Positions 44,097-54,304 of a stretch of 64,000 nucleotides of DNA are shown here, one piece after another. The notes under the pieces were generated by a model. It was not told the DNA's origin, did no database searches, and was given only the letters and a program-made list of their open reading frames with translations. The stretch's first letter is position 1; every line of letters starts with the position of its first letter. The DNA lies in the NCBI RefSeq assembly GCF_000153045.1, contig NZ_CH724160.1, positions 373,142 through 437,141 on the forward strand, written 5' to 3'. Origin of the DNA: Synechococcus sp. WH 5701 (GTDB lineage: Bacteria > Cyanobacteriota > Cyanobacteriia > PCC-6307 > Cyanobiaceae). Both the position numbers and the translations under genes were made by a program.

Positions 44097-46055
44097 ATGG
44101 TCCGCTCGGATCAGGCCACGATCACCGGGGACACGATCGCCGAACAAACCAGCAACGCCGAGGAACTCAGCGACTTCATCGAAGCCGCCGGTCTGCTGAG
44201 TTACGACCCGCAGACCATTTCGCGGATTTACTCCGGCCACCCCCAGCGCTTGCTGCGGCGTCTTTGGCAAACCATCGTGCCCATCAGCCTGTTCCTGATC
44301 GGCGTGGGCTTTGACAAATTTCTCGGGACGCTCAGCAACGAGGATCGGGCGCGGGCGCGGGCACGGGAGTGCGCCGAACTTCTGGCGGCCCTTGGGCCAG
44401 CCTTCATCAAAGCCGGCCAGGCCCTCTCCACCCGGCCAGACATCATCCCGCCGGTGCTGCTGGAGGAACTGGCACAGCTGCAGGATCAGCTGCCTGGCTT
44501 CGAGAGCTCCCTGGCGATGGCCTGCATCGAGGAAGACCTCGGCGCACCGGTGAACAGCCTGTTCCGGCAACTCGACCGGGAGCCGATCTCAGCAGCCTCC
44601 CTGGGCCAGGTGCACCGGGGGGTACTGCTCAGCGGCGAAGCCGTGGCGGTGAAGGTGCAGCGTCCAGGGCTGCGCGAGCAGATCACGCTCGATCTCTACA
44701 TCGTGCGCCAGATCGCCGCCTGGCTGAACCAGAACGTGCGCCTGATCCGCAGCGACCTGGTGGCCCTGATCGATGAGCTCGGCAAACGGGTCTTCGAAGA
44801 GATGGACTATCTCAACGAAGCCAGCAACGCCGAACATTTCGCACGCCTGCATCAGCACAATCCCCGCATCGCCGTTCCGCGCATTTACCGCGAAGTCACC
44901 AGCCGCCGGGTCCTCACGATGGAGTGGATCGAGGGGGTGAAGCTCACCAACCTGGAGGCGGTGCGCGCCCTGGGCATCAACCCCGACGACATGGTGCAAA
45001 TAGGGGTGAACTGCAGCCTGCAGCAATTGCTGGAGCATGGTTTTTTTCATGCGGATCCCCACCCCGGAAACCTGCTGGCTTTGCCCGATGGCCGGCTGGC
45101 CTATCTCGACTTCGGCATGATGAGCGAGGTGAGCCGCGAGTCGAGAACGGGTCTGATTCAGGCCGTGGTGCATCTGGTGAACCGAAATTTCACCTCCCTC
45201 TCGCGTGATTTCGTCAACCTGGGATTCCTCGGAGAGGAAGTGAATCTCGAACCGATCGTGCCGGCCTTCGAGAGTGTCTTCGGCCAGGCCCTGGAGATGG
45301 GTGTCAGCCGCATGGACTTCAAGGCCGTCACCGACGATCTCTCCGGGGTGATGTACAGGTTTCCGTTCCAGGTGCCGCCCTACTACGCCCTGATCATCCG
45401 CTCCCTGGTGACACTGGAGGGCATCGCGCTGAGCGTGGACCCCGACTTCAAGATCCTCGGCGCCGCCTACCCCTACTTCGCCCGACGGCTGATGGAGGAC
45501 CCTGATCCGGCCCTGCGCAGCAGCCTGCGCGAGATGCTCTTCGATGGCGAAGAATTCCGCTGGCAGCGGCTGGAGAACCTGATCAGCAGTGCCTCCCTTC
45601 AGGACCAGCTGGATCTGGAGGGACTGCTCGATCAGGTGCTCGACTTTCTCTTCTCCCCCAAGGGCGGCCTGCTGCGCCAGCAGCTGGTGGATGCCCTGGT
45701 GGACAGGGTGGATGCGATCAGCTGGCAGGCCTTCCGCCGGCTGGGCAGCCGCCTGCCTCGCCGGCTGCAACCGCCCGGACTGCGCAGCCCCCGGCTCGAG
45801 AGCGGGGAGGAGGCACTGCTCAGCCTCGAGCCGGTGCAGCAACTGCTGACGATCCTGCGTCAGCTGCCCGGCTTCGAGCCCCAGTTGCTGCTGCTGCGGC
45901 TGCCCCGGCTGCTGGGAGAACCCGACCTGCGCCGCATGGGCGTCCAGCTGGCCCAGGGTCTGGCGGAGCGCAGCGTGGTGCGACTTCTGCGCGACGTCCT
46001 GGTGGCTCCCGAACTGAGCCAGAGCGCTGTTCTCAGCGCCACCGGCAGCTCTTAG
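44097..46055 (+). CDS. ABC1/UbiB family atypical protein kinase
   Basis: 652 residues from ATG 44097. The ABC1 motifs are FIKAGQALSTRPDIIPP (KxGQ), ASLGQVHRGVLLSGEAVAVKVQRPG (Ala-rich loop and ATP-binding Lys), VFEEMDYLNEASNAE, HADPHPGNLL (catalytic) and YLDFGMM (metal-binding DFG). A C-terminal 200-residue extension includes an amphipathic and a hydrophobic part. Such proteins are linked to quinone and tocopherol metabolism in phototrophs. The substrate is unknown. It is followed 27 bases later by the DUF1400 protein. Confidence 0.93.
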   Translation: MVRSDQATITGDTIAEQTSNAEELSDFIEAAGLLSYDPQTISRIYSGHPQRLLRRLWQTIVPISLFLIGVGFDKFLGTLSNEDRARARARECAELLAALGPAFIKAGQALSTRPDIIPPVLLEELAQLQDQLPGFESSLAMACIEEDLGAPVNSLFRQLDREPISAASLGQVHRGVLLSGEAVAVKVQRPGLREQITLDLYIVRQIAAWLNQNVRLIRSDLVALIDELGKRVFEEMDYLNEASNAEHFARLHQHNPRIAVPRIYREVTSRRVLTMEWIEGVKLTNLEAVRALGINPDDMVQIGVNCSLQQLLEHGFFHADPHPGNLLALPDGRLAYLDFGMMSEVSRESRTGLIQAVVHLVNRNFTSLSRDFVNLGFLGEEVNLEPIVPAFESVFGQALEMGVSRMDFKAVTDDLSGVMYRFPFQVPPYYALIIRSLVTLEGIALSVDPDFKILGAAYPYFARRLMEDPDPALRSSLREMLFDGEEFRWQRLENLISSASLQDQLDLEGLLDQVLDFLFSPKGGLLRQQLVDALVDRVDAISWQAFRRLGSRLPRRLQPPGLRSPRLESGEEALLSLEPVQQLLTILRQLPGFEPQLLLLRLPRLLGEPDLRRMGVQLAQGLAERSVVRLLRDVLVAPELSQSAVLSATGSS

Positions 46056-46082
46056 GATTTTCCGACCACAAGGTTTCGGCTA

Positions 46083-46742
46083 TTGAATCGTCCGCCCAAA
46101 ATCCTGGCCGTCCTGCTGGGGCTTTCGCTGAGTGCAGCAACGCCAGGGCTGCAGGTGCAGGCCGCCGAACAGGTGGTGTTCGTGAGCGGAGCCTTCCGGC
46201 GTTCGATTCCGGTAGCCGACCTGGAGCACCTGGCCCAGACGGGTGAAGCCCGTGGGCTGCTGGGGGATGTGCTGCGCTTCGGAAGGCAGGATCCGGCCTC
46301 GGTGGCCAAGATGCTGAACCAACAACTCTCCCTGCCCCTGGTGCTCACCAGCCGGCTGCTCTCCACGCGGATCGGCGAAGCGCTGCTGCAGCGGCTGGCG
46401 GGAATCTTCTCTCCCCTGAGGGCGCCCCAGAAGGGGGTCCAGGCCATCCGTGGCGCCCTGATCACGGGCCTGGCCAACGGCAACGGCAACCTCAGCGCCA
46501 CCGGGTTCCTCCAGGCCTACCCGGCCCAGGAGCTGGCAGTGAACATTCCGGCCCTGCTGGGGGTGATCAGCAAAGCAAGCTCGATTTCCGATCTTGTGCG
46601 CTTCTTCTCTGAATCCCCCCTCGACGGGCTGCGCGGCGATGGAGCCGCGAAACCCGGCAGCGGCGATCAGCCCAAGAGCGGCTCGATGATGGAAGCGAAG
46701 CCAGAGTCGTCCACAGCGGCACCACCGTCGACGGCCCCTTGA
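46083..46742 (+). CDS. Stand-alone DUF1400 domain secreted protein
   Basis: 219 residues from TTG 46083. Signal peptide (ILAVLLGLSLSAATPGLQVQAAE) and then a DUF1400 domain (VFVSGAFRRSIPVADLEHLA, LSTRIGEALLQRLAGIFSP). This is the module normally found in front of the alpha/beta hydrolase of the 37658-39217 gene, but here without the hydrolase. The C-terminus is a low-complexity Ser/Pro/Ala tail. Function unknown. Confidence 0.8.
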   Translation: MNRPPKILAVLLGLSLSAATPGLQVQAAEQVVFVSGAFRRSIPVADLEHLAQTGEARGLLGDVLRFGRQDPASVAKMLNQQLSLPLVLTSRLLSTRIGEALLQRLAGIFSPLRAPQKGVQAIRGALITGLANGNGNLSATGFLQAYPAQELAVNIPALLGVISKASSISDLVRFFSESPLDGLRGDGAAKPGSGDQPKSGSMMEAKPESSTAAPPSTAP

Positions 46743-46814
46743 GGCCCAGGGCATGGTTCCGGGGCTGCTGGGGACTCGGCGCGTAGATTCATCTCAGCCT
46801 GACCGCCTGCCGAC

Positions 46815-47918
46815 GTGCCCCTGCTTTCAGCTCTTCGGCGACTGGGCCAGCAGCCAACGATGCAGGACTGGCCGGGGCTGATCGAGGCCTACCGGCGCTG
46901 GTTGCCGGTGAGTGAGGCCACGCCGGTGATCACCCTGCGGGAAGGCGCGACTCCCCTGATCCCAGCGCCGGCCGTGGCGTCACGGCTGGGCCGGGGCATC
47001 AAGGTGTTTCTCAAATATGACGGCCTCAACCCCACCGGCAGCTTCAAGGACCGGGGGATGACGATGGCGGTGAGCAAGGCGAGGGAAGCCGGCGCCGAGG
47101 CCGTGATCTGCGCCAGCACCGGCAACACCAGTGCGGCAGCCGCCGCCTATGCCCGCCGCGGTGGCATGCGCGCCTTCGTGCTGATCCCCGACGGCTACGT
47201 GGCCCAGGGCAAGCTCGCCCAGGCCCTCGTGTATGGCGCTGAGGTGCTGGCGGTGAAGGGGAACTTCGATCGTGCCCTGGCCATCGTGCGAGAGGTGGCT
47301 GACACCTATCCGGTCACGTTGGTGAATTCGCTCAACCCCTATCGGCTGCAGGGGCAGAAGACCGCCGCCTTCGAGGTGGTGGATGCCCTCGGTGACGCCC
47401 CCGACTGGCTCTGCATCCCCATGGGCAACGCCGGCAACATCAGTGCCTACTGGATGGGCTTTCAGGAGTACCGACAGGCGGGCCACAGCCGGCGTCTTCC
47501 CCGGATGATGGGCTTCCAGGCCAGTGGCTCGGCGCCTCTGGTGCTGGGTCACACCGTGGAGCAACCCGACACGATTGCCACGGCGATCCGCATCGGCAAT
47601 CCCGCCAACCGCGAGAAGGCGCTCGCCGTGCGTGAGCAGAGCGGCGGCAGCTTCCACGCCGTCACCGACCAGGACATTCTCGAGGCCTATCAGTTGCTCG
47701 GCCGGGAGGAAGGTGTGTTCTGCGAACCGGCCAGCGCCGCCTCTGTGGCGGGGCTGCTGCAGCAGGCCGAGCAGGTGCCCGCCGGCGCCACGGTGGTCTG
47801 CGTGCTCACAGGCAACGGTCTGAAGGATCCCAACACCGCCATCGACAACTGCGATGGGGCCTTCCATGCCGGCCTGGCCCCTGAGGTGGATGTGGTGGCC
47901 AAGGTGATGGGCTTCTAA
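46815..47918 (+). CDS. thrC: Threonine synthase
   Basis: 367 residues from GTG 46815 (ATG 46860 possible). PLP enzyme: [22 protein letters not shown] contains the PLP lysine. [34 protein letters not shown] (phosphate loop) and [12 protein letters not shown] follow. It converts O-phosphohomoserine to threonine. It lies directly before the putative origin region, with a strong terminator 34 bases after its stop. Confidence 0.95.
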   Translation: MPLLSALRRLGQQPTMQDWPGLIEAYRRWLPVSEATPVITLREGATPLIPAPAVASRLGRGIKVFLKYDGLNPTGSFKDRGMTMAVSKAREAGAEAVICASTGNTSAAAAAYARRGGMRAFVLIPDGYVAQGKLAQALVYGAEVLAVKGNFDRALAIVREVADTYPVTLVNSLNPYRLQGQKTAAFEVVDALGDAPDWLCIPMGNAGNISAYWMGFQEYRQAGHSRRLPRMMGFQASGSAPLVLGHTVEQPDTIATAIRIGNPANREKALAVREQSGGSFHAVTDQDILEAYQLLGREEGVFCEPASAASVAGLLQQAEQVPAGATVVCVLTGNGLKDPNTAIDNCDGAFHAGLAPEVDVVAKVMGF

Positions 47919-47952
47919 GCCCGACAGACAAGCTGGACCCAACAACCCAGTG

Positions 47953-47986
47953 AGCCCCATGCCGGAACCTCCGGTGTGGGGCTTTT
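47953..47986 (+). terminator. Intrinsic terminator of thrC
   Basis: AGCCCCA-TG-CCGGA-acc-TCCGG-TG-TGGGGCT followed by TTT: a GC-rich interrupted stem with a T-run, 34 bases after the thrC stop. It insulates the putative oriC from incoming transcription. Confidence 0.85.
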
Positions 47987-47989
47987 CGC

Positions 47990-48386
47990 TGGGGTGTCAG
48001 TGCGCAAAGCGTCCACGGGAAAAACAGCCCCAGCACGGGGAGAACAGGGGCAAATAGAGCACCCCTGAGTTGCTCACGTTTTCCCCAGATCCGGGAAAGA
48101 GTGGAAAACCTTGATTTCAGTCATCATTCCGCCAGGCGTTCCTCAGTTCAGATTCAAAAAAATCCAGATCGGAACTGAGCTGTAGAAGTTTTCCGCGTTT
48201 TCCCCAGCCCCTACGACTACGGATTGGATTTATTTTCTTCTTGATCAATCAAAAACCAGTAACAGGATTGGGGAATAGGCAGGGGGAAAGCGGATCGAGC
48301 AGGCTTGTGCTCGTTGCGCTTGGCTCAGTGGTGTGGAAGCGTGGTGGGGCCCTTGGCGGGCTTGTCCTCTCTGGAGTCATGTCGCG
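47990..48386. other. Putative chromosomal replication origin (oriC) upstream of dnaN
   Basis: The only long gene-free stretch of the window. It holds DnaA-box-like TTTTCC motifs close to the cyanobacterial TTTTCCACA: TTTTCCCCA at 48079-48087 and 48198-48206, TTTTCCACT on the minus strand at 48108-48100, TTTTCCGCG at 48189-48197 and TATTCCCCA on the minus strand at 48277-48269. There is an inverted repeat CTCAGTTC/GAACTGAG (48142-48149, 48172-48179) around an A-run. An A+T-rich tract with TTGATCAA lies at about 48228-48262. The dnaN promoter must lie here too. No tRNA or long reading frame is seen. Confidence 0.7.
48142..48179. repeat. Inverted repeat in the putative origin
   Basis: CTCAGTTC (48142-48149) and GAACTGAG (48172-48179) pair over 8 bp. 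After one mismatch the pairing GAT/ATC extends inward (48151-48153 with 48168-48170). The loop contains seven A in a row. Confidence 0.7.
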
Positions 48387-49529
48387 ATGAAGCTGGTCTG
48401 CTCTCAGGCGGAACTGAGCGCCAGCCTTCAGCTGGTCAGTCGTGCCGTGGCTTCACGCCCCACTCACCCAGTGCTGGCCAACGTGCTGCTCACCGCCGAT
48501 GCCGGCACTGGCCGGCTCAGCCTCACCGGCTTCGATCTCAGCCTCGGCATCCAGACCAGCCTGCCCGCGTCCGTGGAGAGCAGCGGCACGATCACCCTGC
48601 CTTCGCGCCTCTTCGGTGAGATCGTGGCGCGGCTCTCCAGCGACAGCCCGATCAGCCTGAGCTGTGAGGAAGGCCAGGAGCAGGTGGAGATCACCAGCCG
48701 CTCCGGCAGCTACCAGATGCGCGGACTCTCCGCCGAGGACTTTCCCGATCTGCCCCTCGTTCAGACCGGAACTCCCCTTCGCCTGCAACCGGACGCCCTG
48801 GTGAAGGGGCTGCGGGCCACCTTGTTTGCCAGCAGCGGCGATGAGGCCAAGCAGTTGCTCACCGGCGTCCACCTCGGCCTGGCCGATCAGGATCTGGAGT
48901 GCGCCGCCACGGACGGGCACCGCCTCTCGGTGCTCCGCCTCGAAAAGGCCTTCTCCGGCGCCGAGGACGGCAGTGAGCCCTTCGCGGTCACGGTGCCGGC
49001 CCGTTCCCTGCGGGAACTGGAGCGGTTGCTCTCCGCCTGCAGCAGTGACGACCCGGTGAGCCTGTACTGCGACCGCGGGCAGGTGGTGTTTCTCTGGGCC
49101 GACCAGGTGCTCACCAGCCGCAGCCTTGATGGCACCTACCCCAATTACCGGCAGCTGATCCCCGATCGCTTCAGCCGAACCCTGGAACTCGATCGCCGTG
49201 GCTTCGTGCAGGCCCTCGAGCGGGTGGCGGTGCTGGCGGACCAGCACAACAACGTCGTCAAGCTCAGCAGTGATCCCGCTAGCGGACAGCTGCACATCAG
49301 CGCCGATGCCCAGGACGTGGGCAGTGGTTCCGAAGATCTGCCGGCGGTGATCAGTGGTGATCCGATCGAGATCGCCTTCAACGTCCGCTACATGCTCGAT
49401 GGACTCAAGGCGATGACCCCCGAGCGGGTGGAGTTGCGCTGCAACGCACCCACAACCCCTGCGGTGCTGACCTCCGCGCAGGATCCCACCTTCACTTACC
49501 TGGTGATGCCCGTTCAGATCCGCAGCTGA
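48387..49529 (+). CDS. dnaN: DNA polymerase III sliding clamp, beta subunit
   Basis: 380 residues from ATG 48387. The beta-clamp pattern is clear: MKLVCSQAELSASLQLVSRAV, the first-domain end YQMRGLSAEDFPDLP, ATDGHRLSVLRLE, DGTYPNYRQLIPD and the C-terminal YLVMPVQIR clamp tail. It forms the ring that tethers the replicative polymerase. It lies directly next to the putative oriC, as in other cyanobacteria. Confidence 0.97.
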   Translation: MKLVCSQAELSASLQLVSRAVASRPTHPVLANVLLTADAGTGRLSLTGFDLSLGIQTSLPASVESSGTITLPSRLFGEIVARLSSDSPISLSCEEGQEQVEITSRSGSYQMRGLSAEDFPDLPLVQTGTPLRLQPDALVKGLRATLFASSGDEAKQLLTGVHLGLADQDLECAATDGHRLSVLRLEKAFSGAEDGSEPFAVTVPARSLRELERLLSACSSDDPVSLYCDRGQVVFLWADQVLTSRSLDGTYPNYRQLIPDRFSRTLELDRRGFVQALERVAVLADQHNNVVKLSSDPASGQLHISADAQDVGSGSEDLPAVISGDPIEIAFNVRYMLDGLKAMTPERVELRCNAPTTPAVLTSAQDPTFTYLVMPVQIRS

Positions 49530-49533
49530 GGCC

Positions 49534-50346
49534 GTGACCCTCCCCGAGCAACTGCTGCTCAGCGACCTGCTGCGGCGCCGGGTGCGCTGCAACCAGGGCA
49601 TTGACCATGGCGCTGGTCTGCAGGGCTGGATGCACCCGCCTGTGCACCGCCTGCTGGGCTGGGTGAGCAGGCCTTCGGCCTTCGGAGCCCGCCGGCTGGT
49701 GTGGAGGCTCAATCAGCTGCGCGGGCTCACCGACCAGGAAGCTCTGGTGCAAGGGGATCCCGCAGACACCGACCCCGCCACCCTGGAGCGCTTGCCCACC
49801 CTCTTCGAAGCAGCCCTGCTCGGGAGCGACAACCAACTGCTGGGTGTGATTGCCGACGCCAACGTGGAGTTGCGCAGCGGCCGCATCCTCGACTACCTGG
49901 TGGCCCGCAGCGATCCGCGTCTGCCCGGCAGCAGCCGTTGGCTGCTCTCACCCGAGCGCATCGTCGATCAGCAGCCCGGGCAGGTGATGACCGCGCTACA
50001 GGGCCTCGATGATCTCCCCCTGGCCCGCGCCAGTGTGCGTCAGGAATTTCTGCGGCGCTCCCGCCGTTGGCGGGAGCAGTTCGAGGAGGTGGGCGGGCGC
50101 TTTGAGGAGCGGCTGGAGGGCTGGCTGGAGGAGCCGCCCTGGCAGGAGCCTGATCCCCTCGACCCCGAAGCCCGCCTGGAGGATCCCCCCCTCAACCGGC
50201 TCGACGAGCAGGAAGACTGGGATGACCCGGAGGCCTGGGGGGAGCCCGTAAGGGAGGTTTCGGCCCAGCCACGGCGCCGGGCAGCGCGAAACCGGCCACA
50301 GCCCCACGAGGCCGATCCGCTCGAGCCGGACGATCCTTGGATCTGA
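49534..50346 (+). CDS. PRC-barrel-like protein of the origin cluster
   Basis: 270 residues, 4 bases after dnaN. Two PRC-barrel-like units: LSDLLRRRVRCNQGIDHGAG with LLGWVSR at the start, and LLGSDNQLLGVIADANVELR with GRILDYLVARSDPRLPGSS and LLSPERIVD in the middle. The C-terminal third is acidic and charged, with DPEAWGEP-type stretches. PRC barrels occur in photosynthetic reaction-centre H subunits and RNA-processing proteins; the role here is unknown. Position between dnaN and purL is conserved in picocyanobacteria as I recall. Confidence 0.8.
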   Translation: MTLPEQLLLSDLLRRRVRCNQGIDHGAGLQGWMHPPVHRLLGWVSRPSAFGARRLVWRLNQLRGLTDQEALVQGDPADTDPATLERLPTLFEAALLGSDNQLLGVIADANVELRSGRILDYLVARSDPRLPGSSRWLLSPERIVDQQPGQVMTALQGLDDLPLARASVRQEFLRRSRRWREQFEEVGGRFEERLEGWLEEPPWQEPDPLDPEARLEDPPLNRLDEQEDWDDPEAWGEPVREVSAQPRRRAARNRPQPHEADPLEPDDPWI

Positions 50347-50411
50347 ACCCACCCAGGCGGCGGGCCGGGGCCACGGGCTCGGCCACACTGGAGCTCTGAT
50401 GAGTCCCTGCT

Positions 50412-52787
50412 GTGGTTGCCACACCCTCCTTTCCGGTCGCCGAGGCCCTGCGCCAGGAGGGCCTCAGCCAGGCTGATTACGAGGAGATCCGCCGCCGGCT
50501 CGGTCGTGACCCCAACCGCGCCGAGCTGGGCATGTTCGGGGTGATGTGGTCGGAGCATTGCTGCTACCGCAACTCCAGGCCACTGCTGCAGGGCTTCCCC
50601 ACCACCGGCCCTCGCATCCTGGTGGGCCCCGGCGAGAATGCCGGCGTGGTGGACCTGGGCGAGGGCCAGAGGCTCGCCTTCAAGATCGAAAGCCACAACC
50701 ATCCCTCCGCCGTGGAGCCCTTCCAGGGGGCGGCCACCGGAGTGGGAGGCATCCTGCGCGACATCTTCACGATGGGTGCCCGGCCGATCGCCCTGCTCAA
50801 CGCCCTGCGCTTTGGTCCCCTGGAAGACGAGCGCAACGTGGGCCTGATGGAGGGCGTGGTGGCCGGCATCGCCCACTACGGCAACTGTGTGGGGGTGCCC
50901 ACCGTGGGCGGTGAGGTGGCTTTCGACCCCAGTTATTCCGGCAACCCCCTGGTGAACGCCATGGCCCTGGGGCTGATGGAAACCGAGGAGATCGTCTGCT
51001 CCGGGGCTGTGGGGGTGGGCAATCCGGTGGTGTACGTGGGCAGCACCACCGGCCGCGACGGCATGGGCGGCGCCAGCTTTGCCTCGGCCGAGCTGAGTGC
51101 GGCATCCCTCGATGACCGCCCGGCTGTGCAGGTGGGCGACCCCTTCCTGGAGAAGGGGCTGATTGAGGCCTGCCTTGAGGCGTTTCAGAGTGGTGATGTG
51201 CTCGCGGCTCAGGACATGGGAGCCGCGGGCCTCACCTGCAGCTGCTCGGAGATGGCCGCCAAGGGGGGGCTGGGCATCGAGCTCGATCTCGACCGGGTGC
51301 CGGCCCGGGAGAGCGGCATGAGCGCCTACGAGTTCCTGCTCAGCGAGTCGCAGGAGCGGATGCTGTTCGTGGTCAAACCGGGTTGCGAGGAGGCCCTGAT
51401 GGCACGCTTCCGCCGTTGGGGTCTGCAGGCTGCTGTTGTCGGCCGTGTGCTGGCCGACAACGTGGTGCGGGTGCTCCAGGGAGGCTTGGTGGCGGCGGAG
51501 GTGCCCGCCAGCGCCCTCGCCGATGACACCCCGATCAACCACCATGAGCTGATCAGTGAACCTCCGGCCGCCATCCAGGCGCACTGGCGCTGGAGCGAGG
51601 CCGACCTGCCCGCCGCCGCCGCTGAGGGCATCACACCGGCAGGCGGACCACTGGCGGGCCAGGCCCTGGGTTGGGGTGCCGTGCTCCTGCGCCTGCTCGA
51701 TGACCCCACCATTGCCAGCAAGCGCTGGGTCTATCGCCAGTACGACCACCAGGTGCAGGCCAACTCGGTGATGCCCCCCGGTGGCGCCGATGCGGCCGTG
51801 GTGCGCCTGCGGCCCCAGCGGGGCGAGGGCGCCATGGAGGCCGCCAGTCGCGGCGTGGCCGCCACTGTCGACTGCCCCAACCGCTGGGTGGCCCTGGATC
51901 CAGAGCGGGGGGCGGCGGCGGCGGTGGCCGAAGCTGCCCGCAACCTCAGCTGCGTCGGGGCTGAACCCCTTGCAGTCACCGACAACCTCAACTTCCCCTC
52001 CCCGGAGACCCCCACCGGCTACTGGCAGCTGGCCATGGCCTGCCGTGGTCTGTCGGAGGCCTGCCGGGCACTCGACACTCCCGTTACCGGCGGCAACGTC
52101 TCCCTGTACAACGAAACCAGGCGGCCCGATGGCAGCCTGCAGCCGATCCATCCCACTCCCGTGGTGGGGATGGTGGGACTCGTTCACGACCTCGATCACG
52201 TCACCGGCCTGGGCTGGCAGGCTCCGGGCGATCACCTCTGGCTGCTGGGGGTGCCCCTGGCCGGTAGCGACGTCGATGGGCGGCTGGCTCTGGCCGCCTC
52301 CAGTTATCTGGAGAGTGTCCATGGTCTGGCCACGGGCCGGCCGCCGCTGACCGACCTGAAGCTCGAGCGGACAGTGCAATCCCTGCTGCGTCAGGCGATC
52401 ACGGCGGGCCTGGTGGCCTCCGCCCACGATCTCAGCGACGGGGGCCTGGCGGTGGCGGCTGCCGAGGCCTGCATCGCCTCCGGCCTCGGTGCCGCTCTGG
52501 AGCTTCCCGCCGATGCGGGCCGTCTGGATCGCTTGCTCTTCGCCGAAGGGGGCGCCAGGGTGCTGGTGTCGCTCCGACCAGCTCAGGAGCAGGCCTGGCA
52601 GGAGCTGCTGGCGGTGCAGCAGGCTGTGGGGCCGCAAGCACTGGCCACGCCGATCGGTCGGGTGGGTGAGGCCGGCACAGCCCTGAGCTTCGAGCAGAAC
52701 GGCACTGTCCTGCTGGCCCTGGAGGTGGAGGAGCTGCGCACGAGCTACGAGAACGCTCTGCCGCGCCGGCTGGCCGCAACCGGCTGA
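50412..52787 (+). CDS. purL: Phosphoribosylformylglycinamidine synthase subunit PurL
   Basis: 791 residues from GTG 50412, the small PurL type that works with PurS and PurQ. Motifs: [71 protein letters not shown] and the C-terminal [15 protein letters not shown]. It converts FGAR to FGAM using ammonia from PurQ. purF follows 25 bases downstream, forming a purine pair. Confidence 0.97.
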   Translation: MVATPSFPVAEALRQEGLSQADYEEIRRRLGRDPNRAELGMFGVMWSEHCCYRNSRPLLQGFPTTGPRILVGPGENAGVVDLGEGQRLAFKIESHNHPSAVEPFQGAATGVGGILRDIFTMGARPIALLNALRFGPLEDERNVGLMEGVVAGIAHYGNCVGVPTVGGEVAFDPSYSGNPLVNAMALGLMETEEIVCSGAVGVGNPVVYVGSTTGRDGMGGASFASAELSAASLDDRPAVQVGDPFLEKGLIEACLEAFQSGDVLAAQDMGAAGLTCSCSEMAAKGGLGIELDLDRVPARESGMSAYEFLLSESQERMLFVVKPGCEEALMARFRRWGLQAAVVGRVLADNVVRVLQGGLVAAEVPASALADDTPINHHELISEPPAAIQAHWRWSEADLPAAAAEGITPAGGPLAGQALGWGAVLLRLLDDPTIASKRWVYRQYDHQVQANSVMPPGGADAAVVRLRPQRGEGAMEAASRGVAATVDCPNRWVALDPERGAAAAVAEAARNLSCVGAEPLAVTDNLNFPSPETPTGYWQLAMACRGLSEACRALDTPVTGGNVSLYNETRRPDGSLQPIHPTPVVGMVGLVHDLDHVTGLGWQAPGDHLWLLGVPLAGSDVDGRLALAASSYLESVHGLATGRPPLTDLKLERTVQSLLRQAITAGLVASAHDLSDGGLAVAAAEACIASGLGAALELPADAGRLDRLLFAEGGARVLVSLRPAQEQAWQELLAVQQAVGPQALATPIGRVGEAGTALSFEQNGTVLLALEVEELRTSYENALPRRLAATG

Positions 52788-52812
52788 GGCACAATGCAAA
52801 GGTAAAAGAAAG

Positions 52813-54294
52813 GTGAACGGGCCTGTGGCAAGCGCGCACCCCACGCCGGAACGGCCCGACCGGATGGAAGAGGCCTGTGGGGTCTTTGCCGTGTACGCCC
52901 CTGGCCAGCAAGTGGCCAACCTCACCTACTTCGGCCTCTACGCCCTGCAGCACCGGGGTCAGGAATCGGCCGGCATCGCTGTGTTCAACGGCGACAAGGT
53001 GCGGCTGCACAAGGACATGGGCCTGGTGAGCCAGGTCTTTGATCAGGACGTGCTCGAGCGCATGCCCGGTGATCTGGCCGTGGGCCACAACCGCTATTCC
53101 ACCACCGGCAGCAGTCGGGTCTGCAACGCCCAGCCGGTGGTGTTGATGACCCGCCTCGGCCCCTTTGCGCTGGCCCACAACGGCAATCTCGTCAACGTCG
53201 AGGATCTGCGCCAGTCGGTGCAGGCCAGTGAGATCCAGTTCACCTCCACCACGGATTCAGAACTGATTGCCTTTGCCCTGCAACACGCTGTGGACGGGGG
53301 GCTGGGCTGGGAGGAGGCGATCCGCGACGCGGCCGGCCGCTGCCGCGGGGCCTTCAGCCTGGCGATCGGCACGCCCGATGGGCTGTTCGCCCTGCGTGAT
53401 GGCCATGGGGTGCGGCCCCTGGTGTTCGGCCACCTCGGCGACAAGCACCAGGGCCAGTGGGTGGTCAGCAGTGAAACCTGTGGACTCGACATCATCGGCG
53501 CCGCCTACGACGGTGACGTGGGCCCGGGTGAGCTGATCCGCTTCAGCGCCGGTGATCCGCTGCCGGCCCGCCAGCGCTGGTGCGACGAGCCCACCAAGCT
53601 CTGCGTGTTCGAGATGATCTACTTCGCCCGGCCTGACAGCCGCTTCTTCGGCGAGTCGCTTTACAGCTACCGCCACCGCATCGGTGAGGTGCTGGCGCGG
53701 GAAACTGCTGTGGAAGCCGACATCGTGATCGGCGTCCCCGATTCCGGCATTCCCGCCGCCATCGGTTTTTCCAAGGCCAGCGGCATTCCCTTTGCCGATG
53801 GTCTGATCAAAAACCGCTACGTGGGCCGTACCTTCATCCAACCCACCCAGGCGATGCGGGAGGCGGGCATTCGCGTCAAGCTCAACCCCCTGCCGGATGT
53901 GCTCTCCGGCAAGAGGGTGGTGGTGATCGACGATTCGATTGTGCGGGGCACCACCAGCCGCAAGTTGGTGATCGCCCTGCGTGAGGCCGGTGCGACCGAG
54001 GTGCACATGCGCATCAGCTCACCGCCGGTCACCCACCCCTGCTTCTACGGCATCGACACCGACAACCAGGACCAGCTGATTGCTGCGCGCCTCAATCTCC
54101 AGGAGATCACCGATCATCTCCAGGTTGATTCCCTGGCCTATCTCAGCAAGGAGGGCATGCTCGAGGCTGCCCACGACAACGCCTCTCATTTCTGCACCGC
54201 TTGCTTCGACGGCAACTATCCGATCGAGATGGACGATTCCGTGCGGTCCAGCAAGTTGATGCTCGAGCCCACGGGTCTGGCGGCCAGGGTCTGA
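52813..54294 (+). CDS. purF: Amidophosphoribosyltransferase
   Basis: 493 residues from GTG 52813 (GTG 52825 also possible). The Ntn-hydrolase catalytic cysteine lies in MEEACGVFAVYAPG after a short propeptide. YALQHRGQESAGIAV, GHNRYSTTGSS and the PRPP loop VVVIDDSIVRGTTSRKLV are present. Cysteines for the [4Fe-4S] cluster (HPCFYGIDT and CTACFDGNYP) are retained. First step of purine synthesis. Converges on the gyrA/parC gene with a 10-base gap. Confidence 0.97.
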   Translation: MNGPVASAHPTPERPDRMEEACGVFAVYAPGQQVANLTYFGLYALQHRGQESAGIAVFNGDKVRLHKDMGLVSQVFDQDVLERMPGDLAVGHNRYSTTGSSRVCNAQPVVLMTRLGPFALAHNGNLVNVEDLRQSVQASEIQFTSTTDSELIAFALQHAVDGGLGWEEAIRDAAGRCRGAFSLAIGTPDGLFALRDGHGVRPLVFGHLGDKHQGQWVVSSETCGLDIIGAAYDGDVGPGELIRFSAGDPLPARQRWCDEPTKLCVFEMIYFARPDSRFFGESLYSYRHRIGEVLARETAVEADIVIGVPDSGIPAAIGFSKASGIPFADGLIKNRYVGRTFIQPTQAMREAGIRVKLNPLPDVLSGKRVVVIDDSIVRGTTSRKLVIALREAGATEVHMRISSPPVTHPCFYGIDTDNQDQLIAARLNLQEITDHLQVDSLAYLSKEGMLEAAHDNASHFCTACFDGNYPIEMDDSVRSSKLMLEPTGLAARV

Positions 54295-54304
54295 CTTGAG
54301 CTCC

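Noticed and set aside
47919-48386. tRNA or small RNA gene in the origin gap
   Set aside because: No cloverleaf with TTCGA-type T-loop or CCA-compatible acceptor stem was found. The visible repeats fit an origin and a terminator.
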